In this document: piece after piece, positions 1-8,683 of the stretch | How the letters are laid out: every line of letters starts with the position of its first letter | Position numbering within the stretch: position 1 is the first letter of the stretch | Assembly: GCA_002423125.1 (NCBI GenBank) | Contig: DIUW01000022.1 | Location: 1 to 50,686, forward strand | Length of the DNA: 50,686 bases | Source of the DNA: Legionellaceae bacterium UBA6148 | GTDB lineage: Bacteria > Pseudomonadota > Gammaproteobacteria > Legionellales > Legionellaceae | Reading direction: 5' to 3' | The notes under the pieces: model-generated | Seen by the model: only the letters and a program-made list of their open reading frames with translations | Databases searched by the model: none | What the model was told of the DNA's origin: nothing | Position numbers and translations under genes: made by a program

Positions 1-50
1 GACAATCACAGATGCCATCCAAAAAATGCGGATCCGAGTATACAAATTCA
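1..50. repeat. Dispersed repeat, truncated by window edge
   Basis: About 50 bases here recur almost unchanged at 8519-8569, sharing a core of roughly 35 bases that includes GATGCCATCCAAAAAATGCG. At the second site the repeat follows a hairpin element, so the present copy is probably the right part of a longer element lying left of the window. An ATG inside it (position 12) opens in frame with recG, so automatic annotation may add a repeat-derived N-terminus to RecG. Confidence 0.75.
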
Positions 51-92
51 TCATACCTTGATAACATTTCTATTTTAATATCGAAACTATTC

Positions 93-2165
93 GTGCTCAC
101 TCAAACCTGCGAACAACTTCCCGGCGTTGGCCCGGTGCTGTCAAAAAAACTCAATGCTTGCGGTATTCATACGGTGCAAGATCTATTATTTCATCTCCCC
201 TTTCGCTACCAAGATCGAACCCGCATTACGCCAATACGTGATCTGCGAGCAAACGACTGGTGCGTTGTGACGGGGCGTATTTGCAAAGTCGAAGTCAAGC
301 AGGGCAAGCGAATGATGCTCACCTGTTATATAGAAGACAAAACTGGTGTTTTAAAATTTCGTTTTTTTCATTTTAATCGGCAACAAGTACTCGCTTTCAA
401 TGAAAGCCCAATGGTTCGTGCGTTTGGTGAAGTCCGTGAATTTAGCAATACCTTCGAAATGGTGCACCCTGAATATAAGATATTGGGGAATGATCAACAT
501 CAGATCGTCGAAGAAACGCTTACGCCAATTTATTCATCAACCAATGGACTCACGCAAAATAAAATACGGCAACTCATTCAATTGGCCATTGCCCAATACC
601 AAAGCGCACTTGAGTCATTGGAGTGGATGGATCAGAATATGCTTGACCGTCATGCCCTTCAGCCGTTAGCTACAGCGATTACTCATTTACATAATCCACC
701 GCCTGATAGCTGCATTCAGACACTTGAAAATGGATCCCATCCTGGACTCAAGCGCCTGATTTTCGATGAACTACTTGCGCAGCGGTTAAGCATGCAATTT
801 GCGAGACAACATCGAGCGAAACACTCTGCTCCAGTATTTAAACCGGCAAATCAACACGTTATGGATCTCCTATCACACCTTCCCTTTACCTTAACCGCCG
901 CACAAGTACGCGTGCATGATGAAATTAAACAGGATCTCACGCAAAATAAACCCATGCTCCGACTCGTGCAGGGTGATGTTGGATCCGGTAAAACGGTCGT
1001 TGCCGCTCTTGCTGCTATTCACGCCATTGCGAACGGCTATCAGGCCGCGCTGATGGCTCCTACTGATTTATTAAGCGAGCAACATGCTCAAACACTAACG
1101 CCATGGTTGCAGGCATTAGGGATTACCGTGCATCGGTTAACAGGAAAAATGAAAGTGCGTGAACGTTCGGACGTTCTTCAGGCACTGGCAACGCATCAAT
1201 GCCAACTGATTATTGGCACACACGCCTTATTTCAAGACGCCGTTGAATTCGCACGATTAGGCTTAGTTATTATTGATGAACAGCATCGATTCGGTGTCGA
1301 GCAACGATCCCTTCTACAACAAAAGGGGCAAACAAATGGTGAGATGCCGCACCAGTTGCTCATGACGGCAACGCCCATTCCAAGAACACTCGCCATGTCG
1401 CAATTTGCATATATGGATTTATCCGTCCTTGATGAACTTCCTCCTGGGCGAACGCCGGTGATGACTGCGATACTCCATCAAGACAAACGCGAGCCCATCA
1501 TTACCCGCCTAGAAGCTGCCATTGCTTCTGGACGTCAGGCTTATTGGGTATGCACTTTGATTGACGAATCAGAAGCATTGCAATGCGCCGCGGCAACGGA
1601 AACATGTGAGCAATTACAATTGCAACTACCGAATGTACGCATCGGTTTGGTGCATGGCCGATTACGCCAAGCCGAGAAAGAAGCCGTTATGGCTGCATTT
1701 AAACAAGGAGAGATTGATTTACTCGTTGCCACCACCGTCATTGAAGTCGGCGTCAACGTACCCAATGCCAGTTTAATGATTATTGAAAACGCCGAGCGTC
1801 TTGGACTTTCACAATTACACCAACTTCGGGGCCGCGTCGGTCGAGGCAACATCGAGTCGCACTGCCTTTTGCTCTACCAAACCCCTCTATCACACCACAG
1901 TGCCGAACGATTACGAATCATGCGCGCGACCACCGATGGCTTTGTTATTTCCGAAAAAGATTTAGAGCTACGGGGATCCGGTGACGTTCTTGGAACACGT
2001 CAAACAGGGTATCGCCACTATAAAATTGCCAATTTAGCCCGTGATGGGGAACTGTTGCAAACCATCGGGCCAATCGCAAGCGATTTATTACAGAAACGGC
2101 CTGAAACAGCTTACACGCTTGCTAAGCGTTGGCTAGGAAATTTTGAAACTTTTTTTCAAAGTTAG
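93..2165 (+). CDS. recG: ATP-dependent DNA helicase RecG
   Basis: RecG is a monomeric double-strand DNA translocase that remodels stalled replication forks and branch-migrates Holliday junctions. The N-terminal wedge/OB region (about residues 1-260) begins with the LPGVGP helix-hairpin segment and the HLPFRYQDRT motif. The helicase core follows, with Walker A GDVGSGKT near residue 294, DEQHRFG near 395, the TATPIPRT motif, and the C-terminal QLRGRVGRG and GSGDVLGTRQTG motifs. The reading frame is open from an ATG at 12, but the first 27 codons are largely dispersed repeat. Beginning at GTG 93 gives 690 residues and an N-terminus like E. coli RecG (693); no clear ribosome binding site supports either start. 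The gene converges on aacS with a 9-base gap. Function is certain, start is not. Confidence 0.95.
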   Translation: MLTQTCEQLPGVGPVLSKKLNACGIHTVQDLLFHLPFRYQDRTRITPIRDLRANDWCVVTGRICKVEVKQGKRMMLTCYIEDKTGVLKFRFFHFNRQQVLAFNESPMVRAFGEVREFSNTFEMVHPEYKILGNDQHQIVEETLTPIYSSTNGLTQNKIRQLIQLAIAQYQSALESLEWMDQNMLDRHALQPLATAITHLHNPPPDSCIQTLENGSHPGLKRLIFDELLAQRLSMQFARQHRAKHSAPVFKPANQHVMDLLSHLPFTLTAAQVRVHDEIKQDLTQNKPMLRLVQGDVGSGKTVVAALAAIHAIANGYQAALMAPTDLLSEQHAQTLTPWLQALGITVHRLTGKMKVRERSDVLQALATHQCQLIIGTHALFQDAVEFARLGLVIIDEQHRFGVEQRSLLQQKGQTNGEMPHQLLMTATPIPRTLAMSQFAYMDLSVLDELPPGRTPVMTAILHQDKREPIITRLEAAIASGRQAYWVCTLIDESEALQCAAATETCEQLQLQLPNVRIGLVHGRLRQAEKEAVMAAFKQGEIDLLVATTVIEVGVNVPNASLMIIENAERLGLSQLHQLRGRVGRGNIESHCLLLYQTPLSHHSAERLRIMRATTDGFVISEKDLELRGSGDVLGTRQTGYRHYKIANLARDGELLQTIGPIASDLLQKRPETAYTLAKRWLGNFETFFQS

Positions 2166-2174
2166 GAATGTCCT

Positions 2175-4112
2175 TCAACTTTGCAATTCTAATCGATTGC
2201 TAAAATAAGCTAATGCCTCAGGGTTGGCGAGAGACGCTAAATTGTTGACCGGGCGTCCTTCGACTACGTCACGTACCGCGAGCTCAACTACTTTGCCGTT
2301 GATGGTACGAGGAATGCTTGGGACTTGTACGATTTTGGCAGGAACGTGCTTGGGAGACGCATGGGTTCGTATGACGTTGCGAATGGTCTGCTGAAGCGCT
2401 TCGTCTAGGACTAAGCCCTCACGTAATTGAACAAATAAAACAATGCGTACGTCATCTTGCCACGTTTGGGCAATGACAACGCTGTCGATGATTTCTTCAA
2501 TTTTTTCTATTTGATGATAAATTTCCGCAGTGCCAATGCGCACGCCGCCTGGATTTAATATCGCATCCGATCGACCGTAAATAATGAGCCCGTGATGTGC
2601 GGTTATTTCAGCCCGATCACCATGTGCCCAGATCCCGGGATATTTCTCGAAATAGGCTTGTTGATAACGCTTGTTATGAACATCATTCCAAAAGTAGATC
2701 GGCATGGATGGAAATGGCGTTGTGCAGACGAGTTCTCCCGGTTGTTTCAGTAATCGATTGCCACTATCATCAAAAATAGCAACATCCATACCAAGACCTA
2801 AACACTGTAATTCGCCGCGGTAGACGGGCAGGGTGGGATTGCCTAAAGCGAAGCATGAAATTATGTCCGTTCCTCCTGAAATCGAGCAAAGCTGCACGTC
2901 CGACTTGATGTGTTCGTAAACAAAATCATAGTTTTTCGGTAGCAATGGCGAGCCAGTGGATAAAATGCAGCGTAATGATTGCATTTTAAAGTCGTCCCCT
3001 GGATTGGCGCCAGATTTTTCGGCAGCGGAAAGAAATTTCGCACTGGTGCCAAAAACAGAAACGCGCTCCTCATCAATTAATTGAAATAAGCGATTGTGAT
3101 CCGGGTACATTGGTGCGCCCTCATAGAGCGTTAATGTTCCGCCCAGTGCTAATGTAGAAACCATCCAATTCCACATCATCCATCCACAGGTGGTGTAAAA
3201 ACACATATTATCCGTCGGATGAATATCGGTGTGCAGGCCGAGCTCTTTAATGTGCTGCAACAACGTACCACCGGCACCATGAACAATACACTTCGGTGCG
3301 CCAGTCGTGCCAGAGGAAAACATAATATAGAGGGGGTGATCGAAGGGTAGTGAGGCAAATTCGAGGTGTGTTGATGGTTGCAGAAAGTTGTCCCATAGCG
3401 TCATTGATGCCGGGATAGAGGGGGCGCTGTTCATCAAATAGGGACAGACAACCACATGCGTTAAACTTGGAATCAATGTGGTGATTGCTTGCATTTTAGC
3501 GAGCGTATCAAATGATTTGCCTTGATATTGATAACCATCACATAAAAATAAGACGCGAGGTTGAATTTGTCCAAATCGATCGACAGCCGCATCGATGCCA
3601 AAATCCGGTGAGCATGATGCCCAAATTGCACCGATGGAGGCTGTTGCAAGCATTGCGATAATGCCATAAGCGACATTCGGTAAAATTGCAGCAACTCTAT
3701 CTCCGCGTGTTACACCGGCGTGTTTTAAACCCGCTGCACAAGCTTGAGCTTGCATGCTTAATTCACGATAGCTATAAACGCGTCGTTCACCGGGTTCATT
3801 TATACAGATGAGGGCAGTATGTTCGTCCGTACGTGATAGTAATTGTTGAGCAAAATTAAATGTAGCTCCTTGAAACCAGCGCGCATCCATCATGCGATCA
3901 TACTGGTTTAATACCTGAGCTGGTTTTGTGTCAAAGTGGATGTTAAAAAAATCACACAGCGCCTGCCAAAATAATGCGGGGTTTTGTACCGACCAGGAGT
4001 GTAAGAGTTGATACTCGTCAAATTGCAGACCATGTATGTTTTCTACATAGCGCATGAAGGCCCACAAGCGAGTGGTTTCAGGGTGCGTGGGTTGCCAGAC
4101 AAGTGTGTTCAT
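2175..4112 (-). CDS. aacS: Acetoacetate--CoA ligase
   Basis: A 645-residue ANL-superfamily adenylating enzyme that activates acetoacetate to acetoacetyl-CoA in the cytoplasm using ATP and CoA, linking ketone bodies or polyhydroxybutyrate breakdown to acetyl-CoA. The AMP-binding P-loop MFSSGTTGAPKCIVHGAGG, the YGRSD hinge followed by NPGGVRIG, and the C-terminal IPRTINGKVVE with the catalytic lysine are all visible. The N-terminal LWAFMRYV and DYF-like segment and the overall length fit acetoacetyl-CoA synthetases better than acetyl-CoA synthetases. ATG 4112 is preceded by AAAGGA. It is transcribed divergently from recA across about 90 bases. No other ketone-body genes are adjacent. Confidence 0.92.
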   Translation of the reverse strand: MNTLVWQPTHPETTRLWAFMRYVENIHGLQFDEYQLLHSWSVQNPALFWQALCDFFNIHFDTKPAQVLNQYDRMMDARWFQGATFNFAQQLLSRTDEHTALICINEPGERRVYSYRELSMQAQACAAGLKHAGVTRGDRVAAILPNVAYGIIAMLATASIGAIWASCSPDFGIDAAVDRFGQIQPRVLFLCDGYQYQGKSFDTLAKMQAITTLIPSLTHVVVCPYLMNSAPSIPASMTLWDNFLQPSTHLEFASLPFDHPLYIMFSSGTTGAPKCIVHGAGGTLLQHIKELGLHTDIHPTDNMCFYTTCGWMMWNWMVSTLALGGTLTLYEGAPMYPDHNRLFQLIDEERVSVFGTSAKFLSAAEKSGANPGDDFKMQSLRCILSTGSPLLPKNYDFVYEHIKSDVQLCSISGGTDIISCFALGNPTLPVYRGELQCLGLGMDVAIFDDSGNRLLKQPGELVCTTPFPSMPIYFWNDVHNKRYQQAYFEKYPGIWAHGDRAEITAHHGLIIYGRSDAILNPGGVRIGTAEIYHQIEKIEEIIDSVVIAQTWQDDVRIVLFVQLREGLVLDEALQQTIRNVIRTHASPKHVPAKIVQVPSIPRTINGKVVELAVRDVVEGRPVNNLASLANPEALAYFSNRLELQS

Positions 4113-4143
4113 TTTTTATTCCTTTCTAGGTAGGACATTTCCA

Positions 4144-4172
4144 TTGCTGCATAGACGTATCTATGGGATAAT
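4144..4172 (+). promoter_or_regulatory. recA promoter with inverted repeat in its spacer
   Basis: TTGCTG (4144-4149) and GATAAT (4167-4172) are separated by exactly 17 bases, a good sigma-70 arrangement 32 bases before the recA ATG. The spacer contains CATAGA (4150-4155) and TCTATG (4160-4165), a perfect 6-base inverted repeat with 4 bases between, positioned where a repressor would block polymerase. It does not resemble the gammaproteobacterial LexA box (CTG-N10-CAG). Promoter call from pattern; operator role inferred. Confidence 0.6.
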
Positions 4173-4203
4173 TTTTTTTTGCATATCTTACACAGGTGAA
4201 CCA

Positions 4204-5247
4204 ATGGAAGACAATAAACAAAAAGCATTGAATGCCGCTCTCGCGCAAATCGAGCGACAGTTTGGTAAAGGTTCGGTCATGCGTTTAGGCGATGACTCAA
4301 TCGAGAAAGATATTGATGTTGTTTCAACCGGTTCGTTGGGTTTGGATATTGCGCTCGGTATTGGTGGCTTACCTAAAGGGCGCGTCGTTGAAATTTATGG
4401 CCCTGAGTCTTCTGGAAAAACGACGTTAACCCTTCAAGTCATTGCTGAATGTCAGAAAAATGGCGGCGTTGCTGCGTTTGTAGATGCAGAACATGCACTT
4501 GACCCTAGTTACGCCCAAAAGTTAGGCGTGAAAGTTGAAGACTTACTGGTCTCTCAACCGGATACGGGTGAGCAGGCGCTTGAAATTGTCGATATGTTGG
4601 TGCGTTCGGCGGCTGTTGACGTGATTATTATTGATTCGGTTGCGGCGTTGACACCTAAAGCTGAAATTGAAGGGGATATGGGTGATTCGCATGTTGGCTT
4701 GCAAGCACGATTGATGTCACAAGCATTGCGTAAATTAACTGCAAATATTAAACGATCGAATACATTGGTTATTTTTATCAACCAAATTCGAATGAAAATT
4801 GGCGTTATGTTTGGTAGCCCTGAAACAACGACGGGTGGTAATGCTCTTAAATTTTACGCATCAGTTCGCCTGGATATTCGCCGCATTGGGTCGATTAAAA
4901 AAGGTGAAGAAATTGTCGGGAATGAAACCCGTGTGAAAGTTGTAAAAAATAAAGTAGCGCCGCCGTTCAAAATGGCAGAGTTTGATATTTTATATAACGA
5001 AGGGATTTCCCGTGAAAGTGAAATCATTGGTTTGGCGACTCAGCTCGGATTGATTGAGAAATCGGGTGCTTGGTATAGTCATAATCAAGAAAAAATTGGC
5101 CAGGGCAAAGAGAATGTTCGGGCTTATTTGAAAGAGCATACTGATTTATCTCAGCTACTGGAGCAAAAAATTAGGGCTGAGTATTTGGTTAAAAAAGCGC
5201 CTATGATTCGTACGAATGAGGCGGTAGCTGAATGTATCGATGAATGA
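4204..5247 (+). CDS. recA: Recombinase RecA
   Basis: RecA forms ATP-dependent filaments on single-stranded DNA, catalyses strand exchange and acts as a coprotease in DNA-damage responses. The product is 347 residues, the usual size. Visible are the N-terminal LAQIERQFGKGSVMRLGD segment, Walker A GPESSGKTT (about 66-74), the Walker B stretch VDVIIIDSVAAL, loop L2 (FINQIRMKIGVMFGSPE) and GGNALKFYASVR. ATG 4204 is chosen because the family begins just before the DNKQKALNAALAQIE helix; the frame is open farther upstream. The stop overlaps the recX start, implying translational coupling as in many gammaproteobacteria. Confidence 0.98.
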   Translation: MEDNKQKALNAALAQIERQFGKGSVMRLGDDSIEKDIDVVSTGSLGLDIALGIGGLPKGRVVEIYGPESSGKTTLTLQVIAECQKNGGVAAFVDAEHALDPSYAQKLGVKVEDLLVSQPDTGEQALEIVDMLVRSAAVDVIIIDSVAALTPKAEIEGDMGDSHVGLQARLMSQALRKLTANIKRSNTLVIFINQIRMKIGVMFGSPETTTGGNALKFYASVRLDIRRIGSIKKGEEIVGNETRVKVVKNKVAPPFKMAEFDILYNEGISRESEIIGLATQLGLIEKSGAWYSHNQEKIGQGKENVRAYLKEHTDLSQLLEQKIRAEYLVKKAPMIRTNEAVAECIDE

Positions 5248-5671
5248 AGCGCTCGCTTGCGCTGTCCGCTTGCTGGCAAGGCGTGAGCATGGCCTTGCCG
5301 ATCTCGCGGATAAATTAGCGCAAAAAGGTTATGTTGACGCGGATATTCAAGACGCGTTAACAACCTGTGAGCGACAAGGCTTGCAGAGTGATGCTCGATT
5401 TGCGGAAAGTCTTTGTCGTACTCGTGTTCGGCAAGGTTATGGCCCCATTAGAATTCGCCAAGAATTGCAATCAAAACAGGTTGATCGCAAAATTATTGAT
5501 GATGCTCTTCATGCTGAGCACGATCATTGGTTCGATCACGCGACCCGAGTATGGGAAAAAAAATACATCCCTTCGGATGATGCATCTTTTGCAGACAAGC
5601 AAAAACAAAAGCAATTTTTGCTTTATCGCGGTTTTTCGATGAAAACGATCGCTGAGGTCGTTCGAACGTAG
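5240..5671 (+). CDS. recX: Regulatory protein RecX
   Basis: A 143-residue RecX-family protein. RecX proteins are small all-helical repeats that bind RecA filaments and limit recombinase and coprotease activity. The three-helix repeats can be followed: LLARREHGLADLADKLAQKGY, then CERQGLQSDARFAESLCRTRVRQGYGP with the conserved RQGYGPIRIRQEL, then the C-terminal KQKQFLLYRGFSMKTI. It starts inside the last codons of recA (8-base overlap), so its output should track recA. alaS follows after 58 bases without an obvious terminator. Confidence 0.92.
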   Translation: MNEALACAVRLLARREHGLADLADKLAQKGYVDADIQDALTTCERQGLQSDARFAESLCRTRVRQGYGPIRIRQELQSKQVDRKIIDDALHAEHDHWFDHATRVWEKKYIPSDDASFADKQKQKQFLLYRGFSMKTIAEVVRT

Positions 5672-5729
5672 GTTAAATTGATATTCGGTGTGACACCATC
5701 CCACGCAACCCACTATGTGATAAATAACT

Positions 5730-8315
5730 ATGAAAAGTTCAGAAATAAGACAACAGTTTTTAGATTTTTTTGCCGCCCGAGGTCATGAGGTTGTTCAATC
5801 AAGCTCATTGGTGCCTGGTAATGACCCGACATTATTATTTACGAATGCGGGTATGGTTCCGTTTAAAGACGTATTTCTTGGTCTTGAGTCACGTCCTTAC
5901 ACTCGTGCGACAAGTTCGCAGCGTTGTGTACGGGCGGGAGGAAAACACAATGACCTCGAGAATGTTGGCTACACTGCGCGGCATCATACGTTTTTTGAAA
6001 TGCTGGGGAATTTTAGTTTTGGCGATTATTTCAAACGAGAAGCTATTGCTTATGCGTGGGAATTTCTAACACAGGTTTTAAAGCTGCCCGTTGAACGTTT
6101 ATGGGTAACCGTTTATCAAGATGACGATGAGGCAGCTGATATTTGGTTGAAAGAAATTGGGGTATCCAAAGAGCGTTTTTCTCGATGTGGCGATGACGAT
6201 AATTTTTGGTCGATGGGTGATACCGGCCCATGTGGTCCATGTACTGAGATTTTTTATGATCACGGAGCAGATATTCCCGGTGGTCCTCCAGGCACGCCAG
6301 AGGCCGATGGCGATCGCTATATTGAAATCTGGAATTTAGTGTTCATGCAGTATAATCGCGACAAAGAGGGGTGCCTGCATCCATTGCCTAAGCCCTCAGT
6401 TGATACGGGCATGGGACTTGAGCGCATTGCCGCAGTGGTTCAAGGAGTACATAATAATTATGAAATTGATAGTTTTCAGCATATTATTCAAGCCTTAGTA
6501 AAATTGGTACCAACGGTTGATATCACCAATCCATCACTTAAAGTGATTGCCGATCATATCCGCGCTTGCTCGTTCTTAATTGTGGACGGCGTGGTTCCTA
6601 GCAATGAAGGGCGTGGTTACGTATTGCGTCGAATCATTCGACGTGCGGTACGTCATGGCAATAAACTGGGGCTTACGTCACCGTTTTTTTATCAACTGGT
6701 CGCACCGCTTATCGATGTGATGGGTGATGCATATCCAGACATCACCGCTAAGCAAGCAATCATCGAACGCGTTTTAACTCAAGAAGAAAATCAGTTTGCA
6801 CGGACACTTGAGCATGGTCTTGCGTTACTGCATGAACAGATCGCAGGATTGAAAGGCAAAACAATGCCTGCTGATATTGCATTCAAATTATATGACACGT
6901 ATGGGTTTCCGCTCGATTTAACAGAAGACATTGCACGTGAGCACGGTTTGCACGTTGATATCGATGGGTTTAATCAACTCATGCAGCAGCAGCGTCAAAA
7001 ATCACAATCAGCGAGTCAATTTTCAGTGGATTATTTTTCAGACTTAACCTTAAGCGATGTTTCAACGTTTCATGGTTACGAGAAAGACCGTTTTAAAAGT
7101 CACGTGTCAATTTTGCTCAAGGAAGCATCTGAAGTAAAACAATTAACCCAAGGCGAGCGAGGCGCAATTGTTCTGACCGATTCACCTTTTTATGCCGAAA
7201 GCGGTGGGCAAGTTGGAGACCGTGGTCAGTTGGTTGGTCCGAGTGGCGTGTTTCGCGTTGATGATACGCAGACATCAGGAAAAGCAATTGTTCATTACGG
7301 TGAAGTCATCGAGGGTGAATTCTTAGCAAAACAAGCCGTTGAAGCACAGGTTGATGCGACACGTCGTGATGCAATTCGGATCAATCATACAGCGACTCAT
7401 TTGTTACATGCGGCATTGAAACAAATTGTTGGTCCGCACGTTCAGCAGAAGGGGTCCTTAGTTGATGCCGATCGAGCTCGCTTTGATTTCTCCCATCATG
7501 AAGCACTAACAGCAGATACGCTAAGACAGCTTGAAGCCGTGGTGAATCAACATATTCGGGCAAATCATGAAGCGGTTACTGTCTTAATGGATATGAATGA
7601 AGCGAAGCAATCAGGTGCGGTTGCTTTATTTGGTGAGAAATACAGTGATGTTGTCAGGGTGTTATCGTTGGGTCAATTCTCAAAAGAGCTTTGTGGTGGT
7701 ACACATGCACGTCGTACTGGCGATATTGGCCTTTTCAAGATCACGGCAGAATATGGCGTTGCCAGCGGTGTTCGACGCATTGAAATAGTGACCGGGGCAA
7801 TGGCCTTGGAATGGGTTAATCAACAGCTGATGATGCTGGGTGAATTGTCTGTGAAGCTTAAAGCATCACCGGATAAGGCCGTGGAGAAGTTATCGCAATG
7901 GATTCTCGATACAAAGCAACAAGAAAAATTATTATCAACGTTACAGCAGAAAGTGGCCGCGCAATCGGGTGACGCGCTGCTCGCGGATATTCAAAAAATG
8001 GGTGATGTCAATGTGCTGATTAAACGCATTGATAATCAAAATGCACAAGGTCTTCGAGTGATACTTGATCAATTGAAATCGCGCCTGGAGTCGGCTGTGA
8101 TTGTGCTGTATACCCTTTCTGAAAATAAACTCAGTGTGATAGCGGCTATAAGTAAGCCTCTCATTGGTCGCGTACCTTCAGCAGCAGACTGTGTAAGGCA
8201 TCTCTGTGGCAAAGGAGGCGGTCGTGATGACATGGCTCAAGGCGGCGGCGATGCTCCTGCGGATTTGGACGTCAGACTAAGTCAATTGCGTGACTTAATT
8301 CACTCGTCAGTCTGA
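5730..8315 (+). CDS. alaS: Alanine--tRNA ligase
   Basis: Class II aminoacyl-tRNA synthetase charging tRNA-Ala in the cytoplasm. The 861 residues (E. coli 876) contain the aminoacylation domain (SSSLVPGNDPTLLFTNAGM, FFEMLGNFSFGDYFK, GMGLERIAAV), the tRNA-recognition helices (CSFLIVDGVVPSNEGRGYVLRR), and the editing domain with zinc-binding HTATHLLHAAL and CGGTHARRTGDIG. The C-terminal C-Ala domain ends with the glycine-rich GKGGGRDDMAQGGG. The ATG at 5730 matches the family start (EIRQQFLDFFAARGH) although the ribosome site is weak. recA-recX-alaS order is common in gammaproteobacteria. A hairpin repeat begins 15 bases after the stop. Confidence 0.98.
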   Translation: MKSSEIRQQFLDFFAARGHEVVQSSSLVPGNDPTLLFTNAGMVPFKDVFLGLESRPYTRATSSQRCVRAGGKHNDLENVGYTARHHTFFEMLGNFSFGDYFKREAIAYAWEFLTQVLKLPVERLWVTVYQDDDEAADIWLKEIGVSKERFSRCGDDDNFWSMGDTGPCGPCTEIFYDHGADIPGGPPGTPEADGDRYIEIWNLVFMQYNRDKEGCLHPLPKPSVDTGMGLERIAAVVQGVHNNYEIDSFQHIIQALVKLVPTVDITNPSLKVIADHIRACSFLIVDGVVPSNEGRGYVLRRIIRRAVRHGNKLGLTSPFFYQLVAPLIDVMGDAYPDITAKQAIIERVLTQEENQFARTLEHGLALLHEQIAGLKGKTMPADIAFKLYDTYGFPLDLTEDIAREHGLHVDIDGFNQLMQQQRQKSQSASQFSVDYFSDLTLSDVSTFHGYEKDRFKSHVSILLKEASEVKQLTQGERGAIVLTDSPFYAESGGQVGDRGQLVGPSGVFRVDDTQTSGKAIVHYGEVIEGEFLAKQAVEAQVDATRRDAIRINHTATHLLHAALKQIVGPHVQQKGSLVDADRARFDFSHHEALTADTLRQLEAVVNQHIRANHEAVTVLMDMNEAKQSGAVALFGEKYSDVVRVLSLGQFSKELCGGTHARRTGDIGLFKITAEYGVASGVRRIEIVTGAMALEWVNQQLMMLGELSVKLKASPDKAVEKLSQWILDTKQQEKLLSTLQQKVAAQSGDALLADIQKMGDVNVLIKRIDNQNAQGLRVILDQLKSRLESAVIVLYTLSENKLSVIAAISKPLIGRVPSAADCVRHLCGKGGGRDDMAQGGGDAPADLDVRLSQLRDLIHSSV

Positions 8316-8329
8316 ACGAACAACGCCTC

Positions 8330-8481
8330 TATACCCATTGGAAGTGAAGATACTGTTTTTTGGGCGACTCGATTTTTTTGTCCATTGCCTTTAAAAAAAT
8401 GCGTAATAACCAGCCCTATTGCAAATCTTTTTAAAGGCAATGGGCGGAAAAAGCGATAGACCAAATCCAGTATCTTCATTT
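8330..8481. repeat. MITE-like hairpin element, copy 1 (right end truncated)
   Basis: This stretch is about 90% identical to 19437-19590. It begins with the terminal motif TATACCCATTGGAAGTGAAG and folds on itself along nearly its whole length: CCATTGCCTTTAAAAAAAT pairs with ATCTTTTTAAAGGCAATGG apart from one site. The right terminal motif present in the other copy is missing here; sequence shared with the left edge of the window follows instead. No protein is encoded; small reading frames across it are palindrome shadows. It lies directly behind alaS. Confidence 0.8.
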
Positions 8482-8518
8482 GTCGCAATGGATGGGCGCC
8501 AAGCCGCACTAAATTCCG

Positions 8519-8569
8519 GGACAAAATCACAGATGCCATCCAAAAAATGCGGATCCGAGTTTACACAAA
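8519..8569. repeat. Dispersed repeat, second copy of the one at 1-50
   Basis: It matches the window's first 50 bases with a few differences (one two-base insertion near the start and a small change near the end). It abuts the truncated right end of the hairpin element, so both may belong to one composite element whose left portion at recG lies outside the window. Confidence 0.75.
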
Positions 8570-8595
8570 TTAAGATTGACAACGTCCCCTGAACC

Positions 8596-8673
8596 AGTGA
8601 ATATTTCAAATGAATGGAATAATTCACTACACGGTTAGGAACGTGGCCGAAATAACGTCCGGCCACATTTTTT
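8596..8673 (+). promoter_or_regulatory. Structured leader with intrinsic terminator before the 8684 gene
   Basis: Two hairpins stand in a row. The first pairs AGTGAATATT (8596-8605) with AATAATTCACT (8618-8628). The second is GTGGCCG (8643-8649) with CGGCCAC (8660-8666), followed by A and six T, a textbook rho-independent terminator. The ribosome binding site AGGGAGC begins right after the T run, 10 bases before the ATG. A TTGACA at 8576 gives a possible -35, with a poor -10 near 8599. This could be an attenuator, or the end of a separate short RNA. Alternative pairing was not computed. Confidence 0.55.
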
Positions 8674-8683
8674 AGGGAGCGAC

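Noticed and set aside
4112..4203. LexA-type SOS box before recA
   Set aside because: No CTG-N10-CAG arrangement is present; the inverted repeat found there has a different sequence.
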